In this document: positions 33,843-42,314 of the stretch, in pieces
Layout of the letters: each line of letters starts with the position of its first letter
How positions within the stretch are numbered: the stretch's first letter is position 1
IMG/VR virus record: IMGVR_UViG_3300048837_000207
Span: 1-58,797 of that record
Length of the DNA: 58,797 nucleotides
Direction: 5' to 3' (one strand)
Origin: a virus
Translations under genes and position numbers: made by a program
The notes under the pieces: generated by a model
What the model saw: the letters and a program-made list of their open reading frames with translations, nothing else
Database searches by the model: none
What the model was told of the DNA's origin: nothing

Positions 33843-34100
33843 ATGGCACGCGACTACAAGAAAGAGTACGCCAATTACCACAGCAAGCCGGAGCAGAAGC
33901 ACAACCGTGCCCTGCGCAACGCGGCCCGCCGCGAAATGGCCGAGAAGGGCATGGTGCGAAAGGGCGACGGCAAGGACGTGGACCACAAGAAGCCGCTGGA
34001 TCAGGGTGGGTCGAACCATCCGTCTAACTGGCGGGTGCAGGATCGGTCGAAGAACCGGGGGTTCGCGAGAGACTCAAAGGGTCAGCCCAAGTCGCGCTGA
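33843..34100 (+). CDS. Small HNH endonuclease-like protein
   Basis: An 85-residue protein, ATG 33843 behind GGAG. The segment DVDHKKPLDQGGSNHPSNWRVQDRSKNRG (about residues 46-74) carries the D-H, N and N/H pattern of an HNH nuclease core, although the usual paired zinc cysteines are absent. It is very basic. It closes the late operon, and its last 77 bases overlap the convergent primase-helicase gene. In other phages such proteins assist packaging-end cleavage or DNA nicking. Confidence 0.65.
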   Translation: MARDYKKEYANYHSKPEQKHNRALRNAARREMAEKGMVRKGDGKDVDHKKPLDQGGSNHPSNWRVQDRSKNRGFARDSKGQPKSR

Positions 34101-36951
34101 CTTCCATCGCGTTGATACGCGGCCCCGCGTACCGGGTTCCGACGCCAAGGATGCACCGCATCTTCTTGGCGTGCAGGTCCTTGATCAACTGGTCGATCGC
34201 ACCGTAGGTCGGCAGCTCCTTGTGGGAGAGCCAGACCATGAAGTCGCGAGTCGAGAACCGAATCAGCTTGTCATTGACGGCGTACACTACTGATGCTTTC
34301 TCCGAGCGTGGCGACTCCTTGATCTCCGGCATGTAGTCTTTCGGCGGGCGCCCAGCGGGGAGCATGACCGTACGGGGATTGGATACCGTCTTGCCGCCGA
34401 CACCGCCAGTGATCGGATGCGAAGTGTGGAACCTGTCGATGACCAACATGCGATCGCCGCGATCGCGCAGGTAGTCGGCGAAGATCTCCACCATCGTGTG
34501 TTCCTCTGCCATCGTCGTCGTGCGGCTGCGCAGGTGTTCCGTATTCGTGATCAGAAACTTGCGCAGGGTCTCGATGTCGATGTGGCACAGGTCCAGCTTG
34601 CGGGCGATCGCGGCTCCTACCAGCAGCAGGGAAGTGATGCCGACCCAGAAGCGGTCCTGCGACTGCATGTCCTTACCGATGTGCAGGTACATACCCTGCA
34701 CCGCAGTACGAATCTCATCGACGTGGGTCGCGAGGTACTGGGCGTAGACACGCCCCGCGTGACCATAATTGTTCTTGAGGTTTTCGAACAGCAGCGTGAT
34801 CTCGGCGGGTGACTTGGAGGACCTCGGGGCCTCGGTCATTTCCAGTTCGAACACACGCGCCGTGCCAGCATCGCTGCCAGTGGTACGCCGCGCCATCGCT
34901 TCGAAAATCGACTCGTTCGACGCGGCAGTGACCATCGTCTCCCATGTGCCGGACCCGCGCAGGTTGGCCCCGGCGTCGAGGCGCGACTTCTCGCGGCCCT
35001 GCGAGAGCTGGAACACGAGCGTGGCGAACCCATCGACGGTGGTCTTGCCGCGCAGCTCGTCCCAATAGGCCGGGAGGTTGTTGAGGAAGCCGATCTTCTT
35101 CGCGACGGACTTCTGTGTGTCATCCACCGAGTTCATGGCGTGAACCGGCGAACCCCACACCGCCTGACTAAGCTTCAAGATCGACGATTTTCCCACACCG
35201 CTTGCAGTAGAAACGAGACTCAGCGTGCCGCCCTCGATGCCAACGAACTTCAACAGCGGAGCGGCAAAGGCAGCGGCAAGGACCGCTGTAAGTGCGGGGT
35301 GGTTCTGGTCGGTAACGAACTTGGCGACTTTTTTCCATTCCTCCAGATCTCCTCTCGGTTCATAGAGCTTCGCGAGCGCGGTGAACTCCCGCGACGGACG
35401 CACGTCATTACGAACGCGACCGTCCGAGTGGTAGACCGTCGGGCTGGTGGCGAAGCCAGTCAGCTTGTCGCCCGTGTAGATCCAGCCGAGCTGGTCCGTC
35501 ACGTCTGCCACCCGTCGGGCGTTCTGAATCTTCTCCAGCCAGCGTGCCATGAGTTCTCCGAAGGGGCCAACTTCCTTGGCGTTGAGTACGACACCGAAAC
35601 TCGCCAGCGTCTCCACCAGCTTGCGGTGGTTGCCAAGCATGCTCATCGGCAGGGTGACTGTCCACGTCTCGGTGTCCTTGAGTCTGATGTCCAGCAGCAT
35701 GTCGAACTCGCCAGTGGCGAGCGACTTCACGGGCCTGAAGTTGGAGGGGATGTGCCGGAACATCCGGATCCACTCCTTCACGTTGTTCACAGGGTCGGTG
35801 AGCATCAGGCGCTCGATGCCCTTCTCGTCAGGGGCGACCCGCCACCCGGTGGGCAGGCCCATCATGTCCTGCATGCCTTCGTAGCCGACCTGCACCGGAG
35901 TCTTGATGAACCCGTTGTGCGGACACTTGGCGCACTTCTCAGGCCGGTACGTTTCGAAGGTCTTGCACAGCGTAGGGCCTGCGCTGTTCGCCAGCCGCGC
36001 CTGCCACTTCGCCTCGGTGCCGGACTCGCTGTAGCCGGGGTGGCCGCAGGAGATCCGGTGGGCGTAGTCGGCGGCGTCCTCGCAGTGCTTCAGGAGCTGG
36101 AGGTAGGCCATCCACTCAGGCTCGGAGCAAGCTTCACCCTTGGTCTCCAGAACCCATGCGCTCGCGGCGCAGTGCTTGGTGATCTCAGCGAAGGTGGACG
36201 GCTTGGCCGGGGTACGCTCGCCGACCCCGCCGCCCAGATCGTCGTTGACGCTCGGCCCCACCTTGGGTGCCTTCCTACCCGATGTGGGCGCGAACGGTAG
36301 TAGTGCGATTTCCAGATCGTCTGGGGAATACCTTACACCACTGCTGTACAGAATCTCGACGGGCTTAGGGTTCGCGGGGTCCTTCCAGTTCTTGGAGCCG
36401 GGGACCCGCAGGACTCGTGCCGAGTCGGCGGTGATGCTGTGGTCGGCCTTGAGGTCGAGGGCCTTGCAGGCTTCCTTCAGAGCGCCTGAGAGGCTCTGCC
36501 AGCGTTCCTGAGTCAGGTACTCATCGAAGGGCCAGTACGTGTGGATCCCGTTGCCCGAGTGAACCACGATCGACGGGGGCGGCATCTTGGCCGACCGGCA
36601 GAACTCGACCACAGCCACGATGGCTTCCTTGTGGTCCGAGTACCCCTGCTTGAAGTCGATGTCGAGCCAGAGCGCGGCCAGCTCCTGCACGTTGTCGTGG
36701 ACCCGGACAACTTTTTTGCCCTTTTCATTCTGGTGAAAGCCTTGCTTGTACGATGCAAGGGCAAAGTAGAGATTCTGCTGGCCCTCGGCCATCGCCGTAG
36801 CCTTGGCCACCGCCTCCTCATGGGAAGCGCAGACCGTGTGGTTCCACGACATGAAGGTGGAACCGTCCGGTCTCGTCTTTGGCGCCGGTCGGGCAAGGAT
36901 GATCTTGCCGCCCGCAGGCACTACTGCATCAAGGAATTCCTGAAGATCCAT
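34024..36951 (-). CDS. Primase-helicase (AEP-type primase + DUF927-like ATPase)
   Basis: A 975-residue replication enzyme. The N-terminal third has archaeo-eukaryotic primase motifs: ALWLDIDF (catalytic DxD) and VVHSGNGIHTYWPFDE (sxH-type), then the ADSARVLRVPGSKNWK segment. Residues 260-350 include a Cys/His cluster ending CAKCPHNG. The C-terminal half has Walker A TASGVGKSSI in a DUF927-like superfamily 3 context, with YWDELRGKT and the NLRGSGTWETMV region. It would unwind and prime at the fork together with the polymerase. It is the last gene of the replication operon. Confidence 0.85.
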   Translation of the reverse strand: MDLQEFLDAVVPAGGKIILARPAPKTRPDGSTFMSWNHTVCASHEEAVAKATAMAEGQQNLYFALASYKQGFHQNEKGKKVVRVHDNVQELAALWLDIDFKQGYSDHKEAIVAVVEFCRSAKMPPPSIVVHSGNGIHTYWPFDEYLTQERWQSLSGALKEACKALDLKADHSITADSARVLRVPGSKNWKDPANPKPVEILYSSGVRYSPDDLEIALLPFAPTSGRKAPKVGPSVNDDLGGGVGERTPAKPSTFAEITKHCAASAWVLETKGEACSEPEWMAYLQLLKHCEDAADYAHRISCGHPGYSESGTEAKWQARLANSAGPTLCKTFETYRPEKCAKCPHNGFIKTPVQVGYEGMQDMMGLPTGWRVAPDEKGIERLMLTDPVNNVKEWIRMFRHIPSNFRPVKSLATGEFDMLLDIRLKDTETWTVTLPMSMLGNHRKLVETLASFGVVLNAKEVGPFGELMARWLEKIQNARRVADVTDQLGWIYTGDKLTGFATSPTVYHSDGRVRNDVRPSREFTALAKLYEPRGDLEEWKKVAKFVTDQNHPALTAVLAAAFAAPLLKFVGIEGGTLSLVSTASGVGKSSILKLSQAVWGSPVHAMNSVDDTQKSVAKKIGFLNNLPAYWDELRGKTTVDGFATLVFQLSQGREKSRLDAGANLRGSGTWETMVTAASNESIFEAMARRTTGSDAGTARVFELEMTEAPRSSKSPAEITLLFENLKNNYGHAGRVYAQYLATHVDEIRTAVQGMYLHIGKDMQSQDRFWVGITSLLLVGAAIARKLDLCHIDIETLRKFLITNTEHLRSRTTTMAEEHTMVEIFADYLRDRGDRMLVIDRFHTSHPITGGVGGKTVSNPRTVMLPAGRPPKDYMPEIKESPRSEKASVVYAVNDKLIRFSTRDFMVWLSHKELPTYGAIDQLIKDLHAKKMRCILGVGTRYAGPRINAMEVSATWADPLSLSRTPGSSTDPAPAS

Positions 36952-36968
36952 CGCGCCCCCGCGAAAGT

Positions 36969-36992
36969 GAGGGGGAGGTTTCCCTCCCCCTC
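36969..36992 (-). terminator. GAAA-capped hairpin before primase gene
   Basis: On the minus strand a perfect 10-bp stem is closed by a GAAA tetraloop, in the gap between the SSB-like gene and the primase-helicase gene. No T-run follows (ACTTTC). It more likely stabilises mRNA ends or weakens readthrough than fully terminates. Confidence 0.5.
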
Positions 36993-37005
36993 AGAGCCAC
37001 ACCTA

Positions 37006-38154
37006 CTACTTGCCGCCGAGCAGGCTTTCGAGGATGTCGTCGAACCCACCCTTCGCTGCGGGGGCGGCAGCGGGAGCAGGCGCGTCATCCTCGTCAGCCG
37101 CCGGAGCCGGAGCAGGGGCGGAGGGCTTGGTTGCGGCCTTCTTCTTGGCCTTCTTGGCGGCGGCTGCTGCGGCCTTCGCTGCAGCAAGGGCAGCCTCGGC
37201 AGCAGCAGTGCCGTCATCGTCCTCATCCTCGTCATCCGTCGGCTCGACCACGGGGGCGAGCGGAGCGGCCACGGTCGGCACGTCCTCGTCATCGACGGGG
37301 CGGGGCTTCGGCTTGGAGGGAGCCTTGACGGGAGCCGGGGTCGCTTCTGGGGCCGGAGCCGCTGCATCGCCCTCCCCGGTAGTTCCCGCCGAGGCATAGT
37401 CGGGTTCCTCGGAGAGGATGTGTTCGACCTCGGGGCTGTCGCGCAGCTCCTCGATCGTGGCGTACTCCTCTTCCGTCAGGAACCGGGGGTGATCGTCCTC
37501 GTCCGTGGAGACCCGGAACGTCAGCTTCGGGTGCGAGGCACCAGAGTCGAAGCCAACCTGAGTCGCCACGGCGTAGTACTCCACGCCCGCAGGGCCGAGG
37601 ACCTTCTCGGCGTAGTCCTTCAGCGGGTTCAGCGAGGCGGGCGGGATCCGCATCAGGAATACGTGCGCGTCGGCGCCCTTCTTCGCCAGCTCGTCGGCGA
37701 ACACCACCGCCATGCGGCGAACGTCGCTGCACTCGCGCCCCTTCTTGCCCTGCTCGGTGATGCGGCTCCCCCACGCATTGCGGGGGCAGGTCGCGCAGAC
37801 CGTGTGCTGCTTGTTCTGCACGGCAGCGTCAGGCTTCACGCCATCGCTCGACCAGCAGTCCGGCGGCGAGTTGTCGCCCTCCTGCCACTTGCCCTTGTAG
37901 TAGGTCTTGGACAGGTTCTTGTTCGACTTCACGAACACCACGTCGATGGACGGGACGGCGTTGCCACGGCGATCGAGGAAATCGACCTCGGTGCCGCCCT
38001 TGCGGACGCGCCACACCTTGCCACGGTAGCTGATGATCGGGAACCCGGCGGTGACGCCAGAGGCCAGCTCACTGGCGACGGCGCGAGCCTGCTCGGGGGA
38101 CTTCCGCAGGTGGAAGGGAAGCTGGTTCTTGTTCAACGGGACGAGATTGGTCAT
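37006..38154 (-). CDS. Putative single-stranded DNA-binding protein
   Basis: A 382-residue protein. ATG 38154 overlaps the previous stop as ATGA. A central cysteine set (PPDCWSSDG, VCATCPRNAWGS, ECSDVRR) suggests a zinc-binding element in an OB-like domain. The last 110 residues are an extended Asp/Glu and Ala/Lys/Pro-rich tail ending DDILESLLGGK. The acidic tail and the position between helicases and primase fit phage SSBs, which recruit partners through such tails. Assignment rests on composition and context. Confidence 0.6.
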   Translation of the reverse strand: MTNLVPLNKNQLPFHLRKSPEQARAVASELASGVTAGFPIISYRGKVWRVRKGGTEVDFLDRRGNAVPSIDVVFVKSNKNLSKTYYKGKWQEGDNSPPDCWSSDGVKPDAAVQNKQHTVCATCPRNAWGSRITEQGKKGRECSDVRRMAVVFADELAKKGADAHVFLMRIPPASLNPLKDYAEKVLGPAGVEYYAVATQVGFDSGASHPKLTFRVSTDEDDHPRFLTEEEYATIEELRDSPEVEHILSEEPDYASAGTTGEGDAAAPAPEATPAPVKAPSKPKPRPVDDEDVPTVAAPLAPVVEPTDDEDEDDDGTAAAEAALAAAKAAAAAAKKAKKKAATKPSAPAPAPAADEDDAPAPAAAPAAKGGFDDILESLLGGK

Positions 38155-38558
38155 GAGGCCCTCCGGACTCCAACAGTGTGTACAGACGTGAACTTGACGC
38201 CGGGGACTTCCTCCCCAGCCTCCAGCAACTCGCGCACGGCGACCTTGTTCGCCTTCAGATCGACGGCGTCCCACTTGCCAGTGGATTCGACCCACTCGCG
38301 GAATACCGCGCGATCCTGAACGGTGGCGCTGTGCTGCGTGTTGCGGTAGACGGTGCCTGCATCGCAGGACAGGGAGTCGGCACCCAGCTCTTCGAGCTTC
38401 GTCAGGAGGATGCCTTCCAGCTTCTCCATACCCTGATTGGTGCGCTCCATCGACTTCTTGAACTCGGCTTCTGCGGCCTTCTTGGCATCGCGCAGGCCGA
38501 TGTAGATCGCCACCAGTTCGGCGGGTGGACGATCAGCGACGGGTTTCGTGCTGCTCAT
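38151..38558 (-). CDS. Conserved phage helical protein next to SSB
   Basis: A 135-residue protein. A coiled-coil N-terminal half (AIYIGLRDAKKAAEAEFKKSMERTNQGMEKLEGILLTKLEELG) is followed by the segment DAGTVYRNTQHSATVQDRAVFREWV. This pattern recurs in many phages beside SSB or recombination genes, but no function is established to my knowledge. GAGGAGACCACATG is its start context. It is likely a partner of the SSB-like protein, because the two genes overlap by 4 bp. Confidence 0.6.
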   Translation of the reverse strand: MSSTKPVADRPPAELVAIYIGLRDAKKAAEAEFKKSMERTNQGMEKLEGILLTKLEELGADSLSCDAGTVYRNTQHSATVQDRAVFREWVESTGKWDAVDLKANKVAVRELLEAGEEVPGVKFTSVHTVGVRRAS

Positions 38559-39093
38559 GTGGTCTCCTCTTTGTGGACTGTAATCTTTTTCTGGAAACGA
38601 TCGCCCGTGCGATCCGCATCATCAGCTCGTCGTCTCCACTACCACGCATCGCGTTCACTGCGTGCAGTACCAGCCTGCAGTTACGCGGGGTGTACCCCTT
38701 ACTTGGGTCTATCCTATCTACCGTTGCCGACAGTGGACCTATGACTCCATGTCCGGGGCAGAAAGCAAGACCAGTAATAGCACACCCGCGCTGGTAGTTC
38801 AACTCAAACCACTTCGCAGTAAGCGCGTACGGTATGTTGCGCTTTTTTGCATTGCTACGTTTGGCGTTCTCGATGGTTTTCCAAGGGCGTCTACGTCTCA
38901 GCGAGCGATACTCGGCTGCCGGATCGGCAGCCCTTCTAGCGGAACGCTTGGCGTGCTGAGCGGCTTTCGTTCTTTCGTAGTACGCCTTCACGTAGCGGCG
39001 TCGGCCCGGAGTCTTTGCGTATTTCCGCTCCCACTCCAACCTATGCGCTAAGTTCTCGCTGCGCCACTCCCCCTGCCTACTCGAAGAGTTCAA
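38533..39093 (-). CDS. HNH endonuclease, possible homing type
   Basis: A 186-residue, very basic protein. The segment CAITGLAFCPG...ATVDRIDPSKGYTPRNCRLVLHAVNAMRG (about residues 107-150) is an HNH-like nuclease core with D-R-x-D, N and N/H positions. The N-terminal 70 residues are Arg/Lys-rich. It is wedged between helicase and SSB-partner genes with overlaps on both sides (17 and 26 bp). It resembles the rightward HNH protein at 57396-57878 in the same core motif, which suggests mobile relatives. Confidence 0.75.
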   Translation of the reverse strand: MNSSSRQGEWRSENLAHRLEWERKYAKTPGRRRYVKAYYERTKAAQHAKRSARRAADPAAEYRSLRRRRPWKTIENAKRSNAKKRNIPYALTAKWFELNYQRGCAITGLAFCPGHGVIGPLSATVDRIDPSKGYTPRNCRLVLHAVNAMRGSGDDELMMRIARAIVSRKRLQSTKRRPHEQHETRR

Positions 39094-40609
39094 GAAGCGC
39101 CCCCTGCATACGCTGTTTTGACTGCAGCCGCTTGTAACACTGCGTTTCGACCTTCGCCCCTGTAATGTGCATGATCAACGTCTTTCGAGTCTGCCCCGGC
39201 CTCGTAATTCTTGCGCATGCCTGCTCGTAGATCTCGTTGGATGTCGTCGGACCAAACCACACTATAAGGTTGGCTGCGGTAAGTGTCAACCCATGAGCTG
39301 AGCATTGAGGGTGCATGATCAGCACCCGTGGAAACATCCCACTCTGGAACTCGGTGAAAATCTGATCGCGGGCAGACTTCGGGGTTTCACCGGATACCTG
39401 TGCGACCGAGTAGCCTAATTTCGTCAGCCGGTTGGCGATCATCTTGGAGGCGTGAATAAAGTTCACGAACACAATGACCTTGCCCTCGGCCTCGTCGATC
39501 AGCTCGGTCAGGGCGTCCATGCGGGGGGCGTTGTCCAGTTCGACCGCCTTCCCGTCTCTCGTGTACACGAAACCAGTAGTGATCTGCAGCAGCTTCGACA
39601 TCAGCACGCCTTCATTGGCAGCGTTCACTTCACCACTGGCAAACGCCGTTTTCATGTGGCGCATCATCTCGGTGTAGACGCGCTTCTGCTCGGGCGTGAG
39701 CGGAGCCTCGCGGGTGTCGTAGATGGTCGGCGGCAGCTCGACGCAGTCATCGCGCTTGAAGCGCACGGCAGGCTGCAGCATGTCGTAGACGGTATCCTTG
39801 GAGTCGTTGCGGGGCACCCACCGGAAGGTGGATACCGGGTACATCGTGGCTTCCTTGAAGTTCTTGAAGAACTTCGGCGCCCGGTCGGGAGTCAGGAGCT
39901 TGGCCTGTGCCCACGCATCGCAAGGCTCGTTCGGAGTCGGGCTGCCAGTGAGGCCCCAAGCGAACGAACGGCTACCCACGAGAGCTGCAAGAGCCTTCCA
40001 GCGATCAGTACGAGCGTTGCGAAAAGCAGCAAGCTCGTCAATAACCACACAGTTGATATCGTTGCGGCGTAGAAGGTCAGGGAGGACAGTCTTAATTCCG
40101 TCGTGGTTGATAACGTAAATATGGTGGTCCTGCGCAAGAACCTCCTTCCTCCGCTCCCGACTCCCATGCAGAACTCCCACGCTCAGGTGATTGAAGTACC
40201 GGAATACCTCCCTGTACCACACGGTGGTGAGGGTCGAGAGGGGGGCCACGATGATCGCCCGCTGAATCTGCTTCTCGCGGATCAGAAAGTCAACGGCGAA
40301 CAGGGTCGCGCGTGTCTTGCCGGTGCCCATTTCCGACAGCACGTAGGCCCGCCTGTTCATCGTGAGCATGGCCGCAGTGACCTTCTGGGTCTTGAACGGA
40401 CTATCACCGTTCCAGTCGTACCTGACCATGATGGGCGCAGGGGCCTTGAGGCCGAGGTTGCGAGCGAGCTTCACAACGTCATGCGAGTGGGGAACGACGA
40501 TGCGGTCCTTCTCCACACGGTGGTCCTTTACCAGATTCGCCAGCGCCGCGTTGTACGGCAGCGAGAGCGTCTGGTTCCGGCGATCGACTAAGACAGCATC
40601 GCCAGCCAT
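39077..40609 (-). CDS. SNF2-like superfamily 2 helicase
   Basis: A 510-residue ATPase. Motif I is SEMGTGKTRA (about residues 92-101), motif Ia IIVAPLSTL, motif II VVIDELAAFRN (DEL[A]), and motif III GLTGSPTPN. Motifs V-VI lie in QCSAHGLTLTAANLIVWF...YEQACARITRPGQTR. This set is characteristic of SNF2/RapA-like translocases, which phages use for branch migration or replication restart. It sits in the replication operon directly after a VRR-NUC nuclease, a pairing often seen in phages. Confidence 0.9.
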   Translation of the reverse strand: MAGDAVLVDRRNQTLSLPYNAALANLVKDHRVEKDRIVVPHSHDVVKLARNLGLKAPAPIMVRYDWNGDSPFKTQKVTAAMLTMNRRAYVLSEMGTGKTRATLFAVDFLIREKQIQRAIIVAPLSTLTTVWYREVFRYFNHLSVGVLHGSRERRKEVLAQDHHIYVINHDGIKTVLPDLLRRNDINCVVIDELAAFRNARTDRWKALAALVGSRSFAWGLTGSPTPNEPCDAWAQAKLLTPDRAPKFFKNFKEATMYPVSTFRWVPRNDSKDTVYDMLQPAVRFKRDDCVELPPTIYDTREAPLTPEQKRVYTEMMRHMKTAFASGEVNAANEGVLMSKLLQITTGFVYTRDGKAVELDNAPRMDALTELIDEAEGKVIVFVNFIHASKMIANRLTKLGYSVAQVSGETPKSARDQIFTEFQSGMFPRVLIMHPQCSAHGLTLTAANLIVWFGPTTSNEIYEQACARITRPGQTRKTLIMHITGAKVETQCYKRLQSKQRMQGALLELFE

Positions 40610-40893
40610 CCGGCCAGTACCTCCGGGTTCGTGCCGTCATAGACGATCACGTGCGCCCCTGCCTTGTGCATTTCCATGATCGTCGCTTCCTGCCGTTCCG
40701 TCGGCTTCTTCCCCGGCGCCTTCGTCTCGATGGCGAAGAACTGCCCCTTGATGCAGCCGACGAAGTCAAGGGTGGGCTTCCCCATCCCGTTCTGCACAGG
40801 CATGTGGTAGTACACGGGGTAGCCCTTGTCCTGCAGGGTTTTCAGCGCCCGCTTGACCTGCGCCTTGACCTTGGCCTCCGGAGTGCTAGCCAT
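40588..40893 (-). CDS. VRR-NUC domain nuclease
   Basis: A 101-residue stand-alone PD-(D/E)xK nuclease. K-A-Q-V-K-R-A-L-K starts the core, MPVQNGMGKPTLDFVGCIKGQFFAIETKAPG carries the catalytic D...ExK, and QEATIMEMHKAGAHVIVYDG completes it. VRR-NUC proteins of this size act as structure-specific nucleases on branched DNA. It overlaps the SNF2 helicase start by 22 bp. ATG 40893 was chosen because it lies just inside the preceding gene. Confidence 0.88.
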   Translation of the reverse strand: MASTPEAKVKAQVKRALKTLQDKGYPVYYHMPVQNGMGKPTLDFVGCIKGQFFAIETKAPGKKPTERQEATIMEMHKAGAHVIVYDGTNPEVLAGWLAMLS

Positions 40894-41161
40894 TGTGGCA
40901 GTCGTAGCACGCCTGCACGATAACTTCAGCCAGCTTGTCCACGGAGCCTTCGGCCTCCGCTTCGCCGCAGTAGACTTCGACCTCGTCACCCTCAATCTCG
41001 ACCTTCACCTTCTTGCCTTCGGCAGCGGCCTTGGCCAGCACTACGAACGCGGCGCCGGGGGAGGTCGTGTACCACTGCGACCCGACGGCGTCGGCAACGG
41101 TGTCCTCGTCCTCGCCCACGAACTTCGCGGCCCACTCATCCAGCACTTCACGCTTTGCCAT
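40886..41161 (-). CDS. Small acidic hypothetical protein
   Basis: A 91-residue acidic protein that may form a small alpha/beta fold (GKKVKVEIEGDEVEVYCGEAEAEG, then a helix). It ends with two cysteines (ACYDCHNG). The stop overlaps the VRR-NUC start by 8 bp. Its place between nucleases suggests a replication or recombination accessory; no family is recognised. Confidence 0.5.
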   Translation of the reverse strand: MAKREVLDEWAAKFVGEDEDTVADAVGSQWYTTSPGAAFVVLAKAAAEGKKVKVEIEGDEVEVYCGEAEAEGSVDKLAEVIVQACYDCHNG

Positions 41162-41172
41162 GACTGACCCTC

Positions 41173-41652
41173 CTACAGGTCGAAAACCATCCCGCACTTG
41201 GCGAGAAACTCAGTGTCGTCGATTTCTGTCTCGGCGGCATGCAAGCGCCGCCCGTTCTTGAACTCAATGTCCAGCCCGCCACTGCCGTCACACTCCACCT
41301 TCTTTATATGCTTGGGGAAGTGCTTGGCGAGGCGGAAGAAAAACAGCTCTCCCCGCAGACTCAGGTTCTTCACGACTTCCCTCACTTCGACGGCCATGAG
41401 GCCGAGGTCTTGCGCAACGCGCTCGTCCACCATGTGGTCGATGCAGCGTGCGAACTTCTTGTCGATCGGGTCATGCCATGCGATGCGAAGCCGCAGCGAC
41501 ATGCTGCGAATGTCGTACTCGGTGTGGACCTTCACGTTCAGCCCGCGATATTCCGCGTCTGTCAGGGCTTCCCTAGCGGCTTTGTCCCTGATCATCTGTT
41601 GAATCGCACGCGACAGGAACTCTGGCCTGTTGGACACGTTGCTCTTGCTCAC
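41173..41652 (-). CDS. Hypothetical replication-operon protein
   Basis: A 159-residue protein starting at GTG 41652, supported by GGGAGGAG upstream and a GTGA overlap with the nuclease gene before it. It alternates charged helices and strands (MSLRLRIAWHDPIDKKFARCIDHMVDERVAQDLGLMA). The C-terminal KKVECDGSGGLDIEFKNGRRLHAAETEIDD forms strand pairs. No enzyme motif is seen. It sits between a Cas4-like exonuclease and a small acidic protein. Confidence 0.5.
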   Translation of the reverse strand: MSKSNVSNRPEFLSRAIQQMIRDKAAREALTDAEYRGLNVKVHTEYDIRSMSLRLRIAWHDPIDKKFARCIDHMVDERVAQDLGLMAVEVREVVKNLSLRGELFFFRLAKHFPKHIKKVECDGSGGLDIEFKNGRRLHAAETEIDDTEFLAKCGMVFDL

Positions 41653-42314
41653 CGCTCCTCCCAATTGGGGCAGTGCTTCACAGGGCAGTACCGGCACAGG
41701 CCGCTCGGCTTCGCCGGGAAGTCGGTGGTCTTGATCGCCAGCTCGATGCGCGATGCACGCGGCAGCAGGTCCGACCAGATCTTCTTGAAGTCGTGCTTCG
41801 TGTACGACTCACGACTGATGTTCTTGTGCTTGAGCCAGAAGAACGCGAGGTCGAACGTCTCCAGCTCGGGGACGAACTGCGACAGCACCGCTGCCGACAT
41901 GGCGAGCTGCGTGAAGTCAGGCTTCACCTTGCCCGTCTTGTAGTCGATGACGATCGCGTGGGTTCCCTGAATGATCGCCAAGTCGATGATGGCCCGCAGG
42001 TAGACATCGCTGGCGAAGAACTCCGTCGGTTCGAAGTCCCGGTTCAGGGCAAGCTTCTGTTCCCCGAGCTTTTCTCCGGGGGTGGCGGCGAGTCGTGCTG
42101 CCAGCTTTTCGTGCATCCTGAACGCAACAGGGAGTGGATCGCCTTTCGTAACACGGCGGAAGAGCGCGGCGTGGATGGCGTTGCCTTCGGCTCCTGCTTC
42201 GGAATCTCCGTACTCATCTTTGATATCCTTCTTGACGTTGATGTGGAAGTACTGCTTAGGGCAGTTCTCGTAGCGCGTCAGCGCCGAGTAGCTCCATGCG
42301 AAAGGCTTGGCCAT
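41649..42314 (-). CDS. PD-(D/E)xK exonuclease, Cas4/RecB-like
   Basis: A 221-residue nuclease. The N-terminal YSALTRYENCPKQYFHINV is the RecB/Cas4 opening with a lone cysteine. The His of GNAIHAALF and the strand pair RAIIDLAII...AIVIDYKTGK give the catalytic D and D-x-K. Three more cysteines close the protein (GLCRYCPVKHC), which fits the four-cysteine iron-sulphur site of Cas4/AddB-type enzymes. It is coupled to the DNA polymerase gene (TAATG) and probably trims DNA ends in phage replication or recombination. Confidence 0.85.
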   Translation of the reverse strand: MAKPFAWSYSALTRYENCPKQYFHINVKKDIKDEYGDSEAGAEGNAIHAALFRRVTKGDPLPVAFRMHEKLAARLAATPGEKLGEQKLALNRDFEPTEFFASDVYLRAIIDLAIIQGTHAIVIDYKTGKVKPDFTQLAMSAAVLSQFVPELETFDLAFFWLKHKNISRESYTKHDFKKIWSDLLPRASRIELAIKTTDFPAKPSGLCRYCPVKHCPNWEER

